Of a stretch of 64,000 bases of DNA, positions 1 through 8,960 are shown one piece after another. The DNA comes from an uncultured Prevotellaceae bacterium. Lineage in GTDB: Bacteria; Bacteroidota; Bacteroidia; Bacteroidales; Bacteroidaceae. Every line of letters begins with the position of its first letter. The stretch's first letter is position 1. Position numbers and translations under genes: made by a program. The stretch is from assembly GCA_902775475.1 (NCBI GenBank), contig CACYME010000011.1, positions 34,545-98,544 on the forward strand. Reading direction: 5' to 3'. The notes below the pieces were generated by a model, which saw only the letters and a program-made list of their open reading frames with translations, was not told the DNA's origin and made no database searches.

Positions 1-300
1 GGTGAGCGAGCCGGCGCCGGAGTAGTCCATGTCCTTGAAGTTGCCGTCGGCCGACTGTCCGTAGGTGAACTCGTCGGTGCCCGTCTCGCAGGCGTTGAGG
101 TAGTAGCCGTTGCCGTAGATGTTGCGCAGGTGGGCGTAGAGCGACGTCAGTCCGCCCTCGATGCCCTTCTCGGTCTTGAAGAATCCCGGCTCGTAGATGG
201 TGCGCGGCTGTTCGTCGAGCACATCGGAACAGGAGGTGGTGGCTGCGACGAGGCCGCATCCTACTGAGAAGGCGAGGAATAGTTGATATGTCGTTTTCAT
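1..300 (-). CDS. SusD/RagB-family nutrient-binding lipoprotein, N-terminal part only
   Basis: The window holds the first 100 codons, read from the ATG at 300 down to the left edge; the rest lies outside. A hydrophobic signal ends in the lipobox TTSC with Cys24 as the lipidation site, followed by SDVLDEQPR, a typical SusD start. SusD proteins sit on the outside of the outer membrane and form a lid over SusC, helping capture oligosaccharides. It starts 12 bp after the susC stop on the same strand, so the two are almost certainly cotranscribed in the usual susC-susD order. The substrate cannot be read from this fragment. Confidence 0.9.
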   Translation of the reverse strand, partial: MKTTYQLFLAFSVGCGLVAATTSCSDVLDEQPRTIYEPGFFKTEKGIEGGLTSLYAHLRNIYGNGYYLNACETGTDEFTYGQSADGNFKDMDYSGAGSLT

Positions 301-312
301 AAGGCGTGAAGT

Positions 313-3300
313 TTAGAAGGTTAAGTTAAGACCGAAGATGAAATTGCGCGTAGAGGGCGTGTTGTAGCCGATGACGGGAATCTTGTGTGCTCCGCGGTAG
401 CCATCCATCGTGACGGCCATCGTGCCGCTGTTGTTCGAGAGCGAGTTGGTCTCCGGGTCGAGGCCGCACTCGTTGGTGTAGGGCGAGAAGAGCACGAAGG
501 GATTCTGCACCGAGGCATAGGCACGCAGACGGCTGATGCCGAGGTTCTTCAGGCCCTTGAAGTGCTCGAAGTTGTAGCCCAGGGTGATGGTGCGAATCTT
601 CAGGTAACTGGCGTCGAAGTAGCCCAGCGTGGAGCCGTAGAGCGGGTTGTCGTTCGAGCTGATGCCGCCGGGCATGGGGTACTTGGCGCCGGTGTTGTCC
701 TCGCGCCAGTAGTCCACGTCGAGCTGACCGCGGCGCCCGCTGAGCATGTTCAGGTAGCCGTTCGAGGAGTGGATGGCGGAGATGAGCTTGCCGCCAATCT
801 GGAAGGCGCCGATGACGGTGAGGTCGAAGTTCTTGTAGCTCACGGTGGTGTTGAAGCCGCCCACGAGGTCGGGCTCCATGTCCATCACCTGGCGGTCGTC
901 GGTGTTCATCTGGCGGGTGGGCATGCCCTTCTCGTCGTACTCGCCGGTGTATTCCACGCGAATCATGCCGAGGTTGCCACCAGGCTCCAGGATGTCGAGC
1001 AGCGTTGTCGTCGAGCCGTCTTCAAGGGTGAACTCCTTGTTGTCGGAAGCATTCCACAGGCCAATCTTCTTGTAGTCGTAGATGACGTCGATGGGATGGC
1101 CCACGAACCAGCGGTTGTTCACGTCTTCCTCGGCGCCGCTGGCCAGTTCGACGAGTTTGTTGCGGTTGGCGTAGAGGTTGATGCCGGCTTCCCAGTTCCA
1201 GCCGTTCTTGTTGTCGAGGATGACGCCGTTGACGGAGAACTCGAAGCCCCTGTTGCGCGTCTTGCCGACGTTGGCCATGTAGCTGCCCACGCCGCTGGTG
1301 GGAGGCAGGTTGACCGAGAGCAGCAGGTCGTGGGTGTTCTGCACGTAGTACTCCAGCGTACCGTAGAGGCGGCCGTTGAACAGCGAGTAGTCGAGGCCGA
1401 AGTTCCAGGTGGAGCTGTACTCCCATCCCAGCTCGGTGTTGGGCAGCGTGGAGACGTAGTAGCCCGTGGCGTTGTTGGCACCGAAGTTATAGTACTTCGT
1501 CGAGAGGGCGCCGAGGGTGCTGTAGGGGTCGATGCTCTGGTTCGACGTCTCGCCGTAGCCCACGCGGAGCTTCAGGTTGTCGAGCCAGTCCTGCTGCATG
1601 AACTCCTCGCGGGCGATGTTCCAGCCAGCCGAGACGGCGGGGTAGGTGTGCCACTGATGGCCCTTGGAGAGGCGCGACGAGGCATCGCTGCGGAAGGCCA
1701 CGGAGAGCATGTACTTGTTGTCGTAGGTGTAGATGGCGCGTCCCATCCAGCTGATGAGCCCGCTCTGCCAGTAGTTCTGGTTCGAGGGGTTGACGTTCAG
1801 GTCCTGCTCGGCGGCACCAATCTGGTAGTACTGGAACAGCTCGTTGGGAATGTCGCGTCCCGACATGTGGTTCTGCTCGTAGAAAGTGCGCTCGGCGCTG
1901 TAGAGGCCGGTGAGGTTCAGGTGGTGCTTCACGGCGAAGATGTGGTCGTAGTTCAGGATGTTCTCCACGGCCCAGTTCTTCGTGATGGTCTGCTGCACGC
2001 TGGCCGAGTTGGGCTCGCTGGCGTTGGTGCTGTTGATGCCCGTGCCGGTGAAGGCGCCGGTCTTGGCCGTGCGGGCGTTCAGGCCGATGTTGATGCGATA
2101 GCTGAGACCCTTCACCCAGGGGCAGGTGACCTCGGCGAAGAGGGTGTTGTAGGTGCCGATGCCCTTGTTCTCGTTCAGGTAGGCGTCGTCGAGGTCCTCC
2201 AGGCGGTCCTTCGTCCAGATGTACTGCTCGTCGTTGGGCATCACGGCGGTGCGCTTCAGGTTGCCCTGGGCGTCGTAGGGATTAATCATCGGGGTCTTCG
2301 ACAGCACGTTGTAGAGGCCTACGTTCGTGCCTCGCGTCTCGCGGTAGCTGGTGTTCGTCGACAGCCCGAAGCGGAAGTAGTCGCCCACCTGCTGGTCGAA
2401 GTTGCCGCGGATGCTGTAGCGGTCGTAGCCCTGCGTGGGCACCACGGCCTCGTCGTGGTAGTAGCCGGCGCCGAAGCTGTAGCTGCCGCCGTTGGTGCCG
2501 CCGCACACGCTCACGTCGTGGCTCTGCGTGAAGCCCGTCTTGTAGAACAGGTCCTGCCAGTCGGTGTCGGCCATCTCCTCCTCGTCGAGCGTGTTCACAT
2601 AGTTCGACGAGCCGTGCTCGTTGGCATAGTTACGCATCTTCACATACTCTTCGGTGTTCATCATGGGATACTTGTGGAACACCTTCTTGAAGCCCATGTA
2701 GGCGTTGTAGGACACTTTGGCGGGCGAGCCCTGGGCACCCTTCACGGTGGTGATGATGATGACGCCGTTGGCACCGCGCGAACCGTAGATGGCGGTGGCC
2801 GAGGCATCCTTCAGGATGTCCATCGACTTGATGTCGGCGGGGTTGATGTCGCTCAGGTTGCCCATGAAGGGGATGCCGTCGAGCACGATGAGCGGGTCGT
2901 TGCTGGCGTTCAGCGAGCGCTGGCCACGGATGCGAATCTGCATCTCGGCACCCGGCTGCGAGCTGGTCTGCGTCATCAGCACGCCGGCCACGCGGCCCTG
3001 CAGGGCCTGGGCGGCATTGGTGGCGGCAATCTGGTTGAGCTTCTCGCCGCCGATGTTGGCCACCGAGCCGGTGACGGTCTCGCGGCGCTGCGAGCCATAG
3101 CCGATGACGACCACCTCGTTGAGCGCGTGGCCGTCTTCTCTTAGAATAATGTCCAGGCGCGAGGTCTGGCCTGTCACCTTCACCTCCTGCGTCTCATAGC
3201 CTACGTAGGAGAAGACGAGCGTGGAGCCCACGGGGGCATCGAGCACGAAGTGGCCGCTGAGGTCGGTGACGGCACCGTTCGACGTGCCTTTCACCATGAC

Positions 3301-3486
3301 GGTGGCACCCATCAGCGGGCCTTCTGAGTCGCTGAGCGAGCCGGTCACTCTCTTTGTTTGCTGCTGAATGGCGTCGGTGCCGGGGGCAGCTTCGCCGCCA
3401 GCCCATGCCGCCTGCGGGGTGCACACGAGTCCCAACAGGGAGCAAACACCCAGCGCGAGAATTGTTTTTCTGTTCTTTCTGCTCAT
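313..3486 (-). CDS. SusC/RagA-family TonB-linked outer membrane transporter
   Basis: A 1057-residue protein of normal SusC length. A signal peptide (about 1-29, ending AAWA) is followed by a carboxypeptidase-regulatory-like beta-sandwich (about 47-118, with GATVMVKGTSNGAVTD), a plug domain from about 124 (NEVVVIGYGSQRRETVTGSV, then LNASNDPLIVLDGIPF and SATAIYGSRGANGVI), and a 22-strand barrel closing on a terminal Phe (LNLTF). It imports oligosaccharides across the outer membrane using TonB energy, paired with the SusD directly downstream. The hybrid regulator gene ends 660 bp upstream and is the likely regulator (inference from position). The substrate is not readable; the pectin enzymes nearby make a pectic oligosaccharide plausible. 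Confidence 0.95.
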   Translation of the reverse strand: MSRKNRKTILALGVCSLLGLVCTPQAAWAGGEAAPGTDAIQQQTKRVTGSLSDSEGPLMGATVMVKGTSNGAVTDLSGHFVLDAPVGSTLVFSYVGYETQEVKVTGQTSRLDIILREDGHALNEVVVIGYGSQRRETVTGSVANIGGEKLNQIAATNAAQALQGRVAGVLMTQTSSQPGAEMQIRIRGQRSLNASNDPLIVLDGIPFMGNLSDINPADIKSMDILKDASATAIYGSRGANGVIIITTVKGAQGSPAKVSYNAYMGFKKVFHKYPMMNTEEYVKMRNYANEHGSSNYVNTLDEEEMADTDWQDLFYKTGFTQSHDVSVCGGTNGGSYSFGAGYYHDEAVVPTQGYDRYSIRGNFDQQVGDYFRFGLSTNTSYRETRGTNVGLYNVLSKTPMINPYDAQGNLKRTAVMPNDEQYIWTKDRLEDLDDAYLNENKGIGTYNTLFAEVTCPWVKGLSYRINIGLNARTAKTGAFTGTGINSTNASEPNSASVQQTITKNWAVENILNYDHIFAVKHHLNLTGLYSAERTFYEQNHMSGRDIPNELFQYYQIGAAEQDLNVNPSNQNYWQSGLISWMGRAIYTYDNKYMLSVAFRSDASSRLSKGHQWHTYPAVSAGWNIAREEFMQQDWLDNLKLRVGYGETSNQSIDPYSTLGALSTKYYNFGANNATGYYVSTLPNTELGWEYSSTWNFGLDYSLFNGRLYGTLEYYVQNTHDLLLSVNLPPTSGVGSYMANVGKTRNRGFEFSVNGVILDNKNGWNWEAGINLYANRNKLVELASGAEEDVNNRWFVGHPIDVIYDYKKIGLWNASDNKEFTLEDGSTTTLLDILEPGGNLGMIRVEYTGEYDEKGMPTRQMNTDDRQVMDMEPDLVGGFNTTVSYKNFDLTVIGAFQIGGKLISAIHSSNGYLNMLSGRRGQLDVDYWREDNTGAKYPMPGGISSNDNPLYGSTLGYFDASYLKIRTITLGYNFEHFKGLKNLGISRLRAYASVQNPFVLFSPYTNECGLDPETNSLSNNSGTMAVTMDGYRGAHKIPVIGYNTPSTRNFIFGLNLTF

Positions 3487-3529
3487 AGACGTTTGTTGTT
3501 TAAAGGGTTAAAATAGCATTTTCGTGCTG

Positions 3530-3537
3530 CAAAGATA
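3530..3537 (-). promoter_or_regulatory. Possible -7 element of the susC promoter
   Basis: Read on the minus strand this is TATCTTTG, matching the Bacteroidales -7 consensus TAnnTTTG, 43 bp before the susC ATG. I see no clear TTTG -33 element at the expected ~20 bp spacing, which fits a promoter that needs an activator. Confidence 0.45.
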
Positions 3538-3719
3538 GGCATTTGTGGCGAATGTCTCGTTAGTTTTTGTTTCCGAGACGTTGGTGGATGTCTCTAAACA
3601 AAAAAACAATGCCCCTCCCCCCCGCTTGCCTTTCCCCGCTTGTCTCTCTATGACGCAACAGCGTTACGTCTCTCCCCCCCCTCCTCCCCACGGAAAAGCC
3701 AGTTGCTACCTCTTGTTTT

Positions 3720-4127
3720 TTTTTGAACAAAATTGACAAAATGGCCATTTTTGGCCTCCATATTTCAAAAATTCTCCACGAAAAAACTTTTGGACGAAAA
3801 AAAGCCCTTTTTTTGAGGTTTTGCTAAATGGTTGTTTGTCAGCAGGTTGGTTTAATTTTGGCGAAAAAAGTCGTTCGCCAGGAAAAAAAAGTCAACGCCT
3901 TTTGAAAATTTGGCGTTGACTTTTGAAAATTTGGCGTGCTTACAGAAACGCGAAAAGGAGCAAAATTGGAGCAAAAAACGTGCACAAAAGTGGGGTCAGT
4001 GTGCAAATTTTCGCCTTCTGCGGCCCGATTTTTCATCGGGCAACGCTTCCCCAGGGCTCGAAAACGGCCATTTTTCACTCTAAAATGCTTCGCCGCCGTG
4101 AAGCAAATTTTCTGTGAAAGATTTTGA
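3720..4127 (+). repeat. Long intergenic repeat, copy A (~400 bp)
   Basis: One of four dispersed copies (others at 17463-17885, 32700-33150 inverted, and 54098-54470 diverged). Shared landmarks in order: GGCCATTTTTGGCC hairpin, CACGAAAAAACTTTTGG, TTTTGCTAAATGGTTG, a 9-bp inverted repeat GTCAACGCC/GGCGTTGAC around a 12-nt AT loop, GGCGTGCTTACA, the hairpin GCCCGATTTTTCATCGGGC, then GGCTCGAAAACGGCCATTTTT. It fills nearly the whole gap between the susC 5' end and the regulator gene. It has no transposase and no obvious target-site duplication. Confidence 0.85.
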
Positions 4128-4145
4128 CATTTCAGTGCTCATTTT

Positions 4146-7100
4146 TCATTTCTCACTCCCCTCTTCTTCCTGATGTTTCTCGGCATATTCCGTGGGCGTC
4201 ATGCCGTAGTACTTGCGGAAGATGGTGGAGAAGTGCGACTGGTTGTTGAAGCCCACGGTGTAGGCAATCTGCGTGATGTTCACCTTGTGCTCGCGGATGA
4301 GGCGCTCGGCCTGCTGCAGGCGCAGGTTGCGGATGAAGTCGGCGGTCGATACGCCCGTGATTTCCTTCATCTTCCGATGCAGCTGGGCCCGGCTGATGCC
4401 TACCTCGGTGATGAGCTGCTGCACGTTGAACGAGGGGTCGTTCAGGTTCTCGTTCACCACCTTCACGATGCGGGCCATCAGCGCGTCGTTGTTGCCCCGC
4501 ACCTGGATGTCGTCCACCTTGTCCTTCTGGCTCAGTGCGCCGGAGAACTTGCCGCGCAGGCGGCGCACATTATTAATAAGGTTGTCAATCTGCACGTGCA
4601 GCTCGTCCATGGCGAAGGGCTTGGCGATGTAGCTGTCGGCACCGTTGCGGATTCCCTCTAAGCGGTGGCTCACCTCGGTCTTCGACGTGAGCAGGATGAC
4701 GGGGATGTCGCTCAGCTGCGGTGTGCCCTTGATGCTCTTCAGCAGCTGCACGCCGTCCATCTCGGGCATCATGATGTCGCTGATGACGAGGTCGTAGCTC
4801 TCGGCGAAGAGGGCCTTCAGCGCCTCCTTGCCGTTGGGCACGGCGTCGATGCGATACCAGAAGCCCAGCTCGGAGCTGATGTAGCGGGCTATCTCCTTGT
4901 CGTCGTCGGCCACCAGGATGCGATAGTTCTGCGTGGGCTGGTGGCGGCGCGGCTGCTTCTCTATGGCAGGTGCCTCCGGCTCCTCGTCGGTGGCGATGGC
5001 CTCGGGCTTCAGGTGCTTGTTGCCTAATGGCAGCGTCACCTCTAAGCAGGCTCCGCGCTGGCCGTCGGTGCGGTTGAAGGCACGGATGGTGCCGCCGTGC
5101 AGCTGCACGATGCTGCGGCTCAGGTTCAGGCCGATGCCCGACCCCTCGGCATGGATATTTCCCTGGTTGGCTCCCTGGTAGAAGCGCTCGAAGAGGCGGC
5201 TGGTGTTCTCGCCCTTGCTGAAGCCGATGCCGTTGTCGATTACCTGTAGCAGCAGCTGCTGCTCGGGCTGGCGCTTCGTGGGCTGCGTGAGCTGCAGGCG
5301 CACCTCCACCTCGCCGTCGTCGTAGCTGTACTTGAAGGCGTTCGACAGCAGGTTGTTGATGACCTTGTCGAACTGCTTGCGGTCTATCCAGGCGTCGAGG
5401 CGCTCCACACCGTCGTGCTGGAAGCTGAAGCGGATGTTTCGCTCCTGGGCGTTGTACTCATACATCTTGCAGATGCTGGCCGTGAAGGCCACCATGTCGG
5501 TCTCGCGGCAGTGCAGCCGCAGCTGGTCCTTGTCGATGCGGCGCTCGTCAAGAATCTGGTTCACCAGCAGCAGCAGGCGCTGGGCGTTGCGGTCGATGAT
5601 GCTCAGGTAGTGGTCCATCTGGCCCGCCTCCTCGGCGTTGTCCATCACGGCCACGCGCTCCTGCAGCTTCTTCAGCGGACCCATGATGAGCGTCAGCGGC
5701 GAGCGGATGTCGTGGGTGGCGTTGATGAGGAAGCGCATCTTCGACTCCTCTAACTGCTCGCGCGTCCGCCGGCGGTACATATATCCTATGAGTCCTATCA
5801 GCCCGACGAGCCCAGCCACATAGAGCACCCATGCCAGCGGCGACTGGTACCAGGGCGGGCGCACCACCACCGTCAGGCGACAGGGCTGCTCCGAGCGCTC
5901 GCCACCGCGCTCCATGGCCGCCACCTCGATGTTGTAGGTGCCGGGCTTCATCTTGTTGAACGACAGCAGGTGGGTGCCGTCGGGGATGGGGGCCCAGGTG
6001 TCGCCGTCGTTGATGCGATAGACGAAAGCGGTGTTGTCGGTCTTGCGGAAGTCGAGCATCGAGAACTCCATGTGGAACGTGTTGTCGTCGTGAGGCAGCT
6101 CGAAGCGGCGCTGACGGCAGTCCTGGCGCTGGCCGTTCACGGTGAACTGCGTCAGGAACACGGGCCCCATCTGCAGGCCGCCGTCCTTCACCTCCTGGGG
6201 ATAGAAGGCGGTGATGCCGTCGTAGTTGCCGAAGAGGATGCGCCCGTCGGCAGTGGTGATGTGGGCCCCCACCACGTATTCGTGCATCTCCAGTCCGTCG
6301 TCGGTGACGTAGCTGCTGAAGGCCCTGCGCCGCGCATCGTAGTGCCAGATGCCGTCGGCGGTGCTCATCCACAGGTTGCCCAGGCGGTCGCCCACGATGC
6401 TGTAGATGCTCTTGTTCTGCATCTCCTCCGAGCCGGGGAACAGCGAGAACTCGCCCGTCTGGCGGTCGCAGACGTAGATGCCGGCCTCGGTGCCGATGAG
6501 CATGCTGGCGTCGGGCTGCTCGTAGAGCGAGTAGCACTTGTAGCCCTTGAACTGTATCTCCCAGCCCATCACGCGGAAGTTGTCGTTTTTCGGGTCCATG
6601 CAGCCCAGGCCGTCGACGGAGCCTATCCACAGCAGGCCGTGGCTGTCGTAGTAGAGGGCGCGAATCCAGTTGTTCACCACCGTGCCGTTCTTCCGGCCCT
6701 CGTCCTGCATGCTGAACGAGCGCTGCTGCCCGCTCTGCTGGTCGTAGACGAGCAGACCCTTGCCGTCGTTGCCGATGAAGAGGGTGCCCTCGCCGTCGTC
6801 GGCGATGCACGACACGCCCCAGCCGTCGATGTGCAGCCGCTGGCGCGCAGTCTGCTTCACAGGGTCATATTCGTAGAGGGCGTTCTCCGTGCCCAGCCAG
6901 TAGCGCTGCTGGCCGTCGCGGTAGAGGCGGGTGGGGGCATCGGGGGAGTGCAGCTGGCCCACCACCTTCCCCTCGGCGTTGAAGCGGAAGATGCCATACT
7001 TCTGTACCACGCAGAACACGTCGCCGTCGTCAGCAGGCGCTATCGACGACACGCTGCTGCCCAGCACATAGCCCTGGGCCGAGAGCAGCCACGAGGTGAA

Positions 7101-8111
7101 GGCGCTCTGGCTGTGGCGCAGCAGGTAGAGGCCCTTCTTGTTGCAGCCCACCCAGAGGTTCTGGCTGCGGTCCTCGAAGATGTAGTTCACGTTGGCAGAG
7201 GCAAGGTTGAATGTGGCCTCGGCGCTCGTCACCTGCGTCATCGTGCGGCCGTCGCGGGGCAAGACCATCAGGCCCATGCCCGACGTGCCGATATAGAGGT
7301 TGCCCAGCCGGTCGGCACAGGCGTCGCGGATGGACACGTCTGGCCCCAGTGCGTCCAGGGCGTAGTCGGCGGGCAGCAGCTGGCCCCGCTGGTAGTCGAA
7401 ATAGAGGATGCCGTGCATGCACACCACGTAGAAGCCGCGACCGTCAATCTTCAGGAAGCGCACCACGGGGCCGCAGCCCGTCTGGAAGTCGGCAATGTAG
7501 GTGGGTTGCAGGCCGTCGACGGTGTAGCGCGTCAGCTGCGACTCCAGGCCGCTGCACCACACGTTGCGGCGGTCGTCGACGAACACGCTGCCGATGAACT
7601 TGTCGGCATACTGGCGGCTGAAGCCTGAGGGCTGCACCACGCGGTCGCTGCCGGCGGGGATGGCGTAGAGGCCGTAGCCCGACGTGGCCACGAAGATGGT
7701 GCCCCCCTCGTCCTCCACCATGCTCACCACGCGTGGCTCGGCACCGTCGGGGAAGGCATAGCGGCAGAACTTGTCGGTGCGGTAGTCGTAGCGGGCCAGG
7801 CCCTTGCGGCAGCCCACCCACAGCTGGCCCCGGCTGTCGGTCAGGAAGGCGGTCACCTCGTTCGACACCAGCGACGCCGAGTCGCGCACGTCGGTGAAAT
7901 ATTTCACGAACTGGTAGCCGTCGAAACGGTTCAGGCCATACTCCGTGCCCACCCAGATGAACCCGTAGCCATCCTGGGTCACGCAGTTGATGGTGCTGCT
8001 CGACATCTTGTCGGCCGTGTAGAGCTTTCCCTCGTCGGCCGACAGTGGCTGGGCGCGGCAAAGCAAAAAGAGCAGTAGTGTAGCAATCGTCAGTAGTCGG
8101 TATTGTCTCAT
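4146..8111 (-). CDS. Hybrid two-component system protein (propeller sensor, kinase, receiver, AraC output)
   Basis: A 1321-residue single-protein signalling system. In order: signal peptide (1-25), two seven-bladed regulator propellers with many W.GT..GL.R/D repeats (about 30-690), a Y_Y_Y domain (about 700-760), one membrane helix (about 768-790, followed by YRRR), HisKA with the H-box NATHDIRSP (His near 800), HATPase with N-box NAFKYS and G-box DNGIGF, a receiver with phospho-Asp near 1112 in VISDIMMPEMDG, and an AraC-type DNA-binding domain (about 1215-1315). Such proteins bind an oligosaccharide in the periplasm and switch on polysaccharide utilisation loci. It lies between susCD and the CE12/GH78 genes and probably controls one or both. 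All catalytic boxes look intact. Confidence 0.96.
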   Translation of the reverse strand: MRQYRLLTIATLLLFLLCRAQPLSADEGKLYTADKMSSSTINCVTQDGYGFIWVGTEYGLNRFDGYQFVKYFTDVRDSASLVSNEVTAFLTDSRGQLWVGCRKGLARYDYRTDKFCRYAFPDGAEPRVVSMVEDEGGTIFVATSGYGLYAIPAGSDRVVQPSGFSRQYADKFIGSVFVDDRRNVWCSGLESQLTRYTVDGLQPTYIADFQTGCGPVVRFLKIDGRGFYVVCMHGILYFDYQRGQLLPADYALDALGPDVSIRDACADRLGNLYIGTSGMGLMVLPRDGRTMTQVTSAEATFNLASANVNYIFEDRSQNLWVGCNKKGLYLLRHSQSAFTSWLLSAQGYVLGSSVSSIAPADDGDVFCVVQKYGIFRFNAEGKVVGQLHSPDAPTRLYRDGQQRYWLGTENALYEYDPVKQTARQRLHIDGWGVSCIADDGEGTLFIGNDGKGLLVYDQQSGQQRSFSMQDEGRKNGTVVNNWIRALYYDSHGLLWIGSVDGLGCMDPKNDNFRVMGWEIQFKGYKCYSLYEQPDASMLIGTEAGIYVCDRQTGEFSLFPGSEEMQNKSIYSIVGDRLGNLWMSTADGIWHYDARRRAFSSYVTDDGLEMHEYVVGAHITTADGRILFGNYDGITAFYPQEVKDGGLQMGPVFLTQFTVNGQRQDCRQRRFELPHDDNTFHMEFSMLDFRKTDNTAFVYRINDGDTWAPIPDGTHLLSFNKMKPGTYNIEVAAMERGGERSEQPCRLTVVVRPPWYQSPLAWVLYVAGLVGLIGLIGYMYRRRTREQLEESKMRFLINATHDIRSPLTLIMGPLKKLQERVAVMDNAEEAGQMDHYLSIIDRNAQRLLLLVNQILDERRIDKDQLRLHCRETDMVAFTASICKMYEYNAQERNIRFSFQHDGVERLDAWIDRKQFDKVINNLLSNAFKYSYDDGEVEVRLQLTQPTKRQPEQQLLLQVIDNGIGFSKGENTSRLFERFYQGANQGNIHAEGSGIGLNLSRSIVQLHGGTIRAFNRTDGQRGACLEVTLPLGNKHLKPEAIATDEEPEAPAIEKQPRRHQPTQNYRILVADDDKEIARYISSELGFWYRIDAVPNGKEALKALFAESYDLVISDIMMPEMDGVQLLKSIKGTPQLSDIPVILLTSKTEVSHRLEGIRNGADSYIAKPFAMDELHVQIDNLINNVRRLRGKFSGALSQKDKVDDIQVRGNNDALMARIVKVVNENLNDPSFNVQQLITEVGISRAQLHRKMKEITGVSTADFIRNLRLQQAERLIREHKVNITQIAYTVGFNNQSHFSTIFRKYYGMTPTEYAEKHQEEEGSEK

Positions 8112-8155
8112 GTCTCTTCTTTAGTATGTCGTTATCATCATGGTTTTCGTAGGTG

Positions 8156-8187
8156 CAAAATTAGACATAATTAGCGAAACGGCCAAA
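8156..8187 (-). promoter_or_regulatory. Promoter of the hybrid regulator gene
   Basis: On the minus strand, TTTG (8184-8187) is followed after 20 bp by TAATTTTG (8156-8163). This matches the Bacteroidales primary sigma factor pattern TTTG-N19/21-TAnnTTTG, 44 bp before the ATG at 8111. Confidence 0.7.
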
Positions 8188-8331
8188 TAAAAACGCCGAA
8201 ACCATCGACAATGAGACATTTTGAAACGAGACAAATACAAACGAAAACACCCTTTCCGTGAAAAGTGAAATATACCAATTTCGTGGACAGATAGGTAGTT
8301 AATCAAAAATAGTTGATAAGAACTGTTGTTT

Positions 8332-8370
8332 TAGAAAAACAGGAAAAACAGGAAAAACAGGAAAAAAGGT
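8332..8370. repeat. Short tandem repeat, 9-bp unit AGGAAAAAC
   Basis: About three to four copies of AGGAAAAAC followed by a T-rich stretch. It lies in the 850 bp gap between the regulator gene and the CE12 gene. The rest of 8188-8430 is AT-rich with nothing I recognise. Confidence 0.7.
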
Positions 8371-8432
8371 TTTTATCTGTATTTTTTGTTTTTATCAGTT
8401 TTCCTAACAAATAAGTAGATGAGCACAGATTA

Positions 8433-8462
8433 TATCAACACAGAGACACAAAGACACAGAGA
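8433..8462. repeat. Single arm of the CACAGAGA repeat family
   Basis: Reads ATCAACACAGAGACACAAAG and continues with ACACAGAGA. It matches one arm of the hairpin element at 47129-47208 but has no facing partner here, so it is probably a decayed or half element. Confidence 0.6.
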
Positions 8463-8598
8463 ATGCACGACTGCAAGTTTACGAAAAGTTTGGGAAACAG
8501 CCAAGAAAATCGCAGAAAAAAACAATTCCGTAACAGCTCAGTCATACACAAAAATGAAAGAAATTATCGTAATTTACATAAGTGCCCATTGAAATCAT

Positions 8599-8813
8599 TT
8601 GTCCCCGCGCAGAGACGCAGAGGGCGCAGAGTCTCGCAGAGAACATCTTTCTTCGGAAGAGAGGCGCCTTCGGCGCATGGAGTTAATGGAGAACTTCTCA
8701 GACCACCCGAGGCAGCTCTGCGGCCTCATCACCAGGGTGCTCTCTCCTTCTCTTCCCCTGCTTTCCCCTTCTCTGCGAGGCTCTGCGTTCTCTGCGTCTC
8801 TGCGCGGGGACAA
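8599..8813. repeat. 215-bp element with ~45-bp inverted terminal repeats
   Basis: The outer 24 bp at 8599-8622 (starting TTGTCCCCGCGCAGAGACGC) is a perfect inverted match to 8790-8813. The next ~21 bp inward match at 18 of 21 positions (8623-8643 against 8769-8789). The arms are built from CGCAGAG-type heptamers. The interior (8644-8768) carries GGCGCCTTCGGCGC and no convincing gene. It resembles a non-autonomous palindromic element. Confidence 0.8.
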
Positions 8814-8820
8814 TACAGCT

Positions 8821-8882
8821 TGCGGTAAGTCCATAAAACCCATGGGACAACCGTAGAGCTTGAATATTGTCCCACCAGAGAT
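8821..8882 (+). repeat. Conserved flank shared with 32652-32713
   Basis: Begins TGCGGTAAGTCCATA, identical to the start of the copy at 32652. It continues with scattered identity (CAACCG, TTGAA, AGA.ATG) for about 60 bp. In both places it directly follows a CCCGCGC-anchored inverted repeat, suggesting a shared framework around a variable hairpin. Confidence 0.65.
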
Positions 8883-8899
8883 GATTCGCTGAATAGTTG

Positions 8900-8954
8900 C
8901 AGCAGAACCACCCCCTGCCTCGGCCTCAAGAGAGGGGAGTGGTTGCTTCTGCTG
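8900..8954. repeat. Inverted repeat downstream of the CE12 gene, possible terminator
   Basis: CAGCAGAACCACCCCCT (8900-8916) pairs imperfectly with 8933-8954 (AGGGGAGTGGTTGCTTCTGC and two more bases). It lies just after the stop of the minus-strand CE12 gene, so its RNA hairpin could end transcription. There is no clear U-tract, so a role as one more palindromic element is equally likely. Confidence 0.5.
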
Positions 8955-8960
8955 ATGAAA

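Noticed and set aside
385-3144. A 919-codon open frame on the plus strand across susC
   Set aside because: It is the antisense shadow of a clear SusC gene; its composition (long V, A, H, G runs) is typical of reverse-strand reading in GC-rich genes, with no recognisable domain.
5970-7628. A 552-codon plus-strand frame within the hybrid regulator gene
   Set aside because: Antisense shadow of the propeller region; the minus-strand product has full domain structure.
8463-8856. Small open frames around 8.5-8.8 kb on both strands
   Set aside because: They run across the 215-bp inverted-repeat element; both strands are open because of its CAGAG-type arms.
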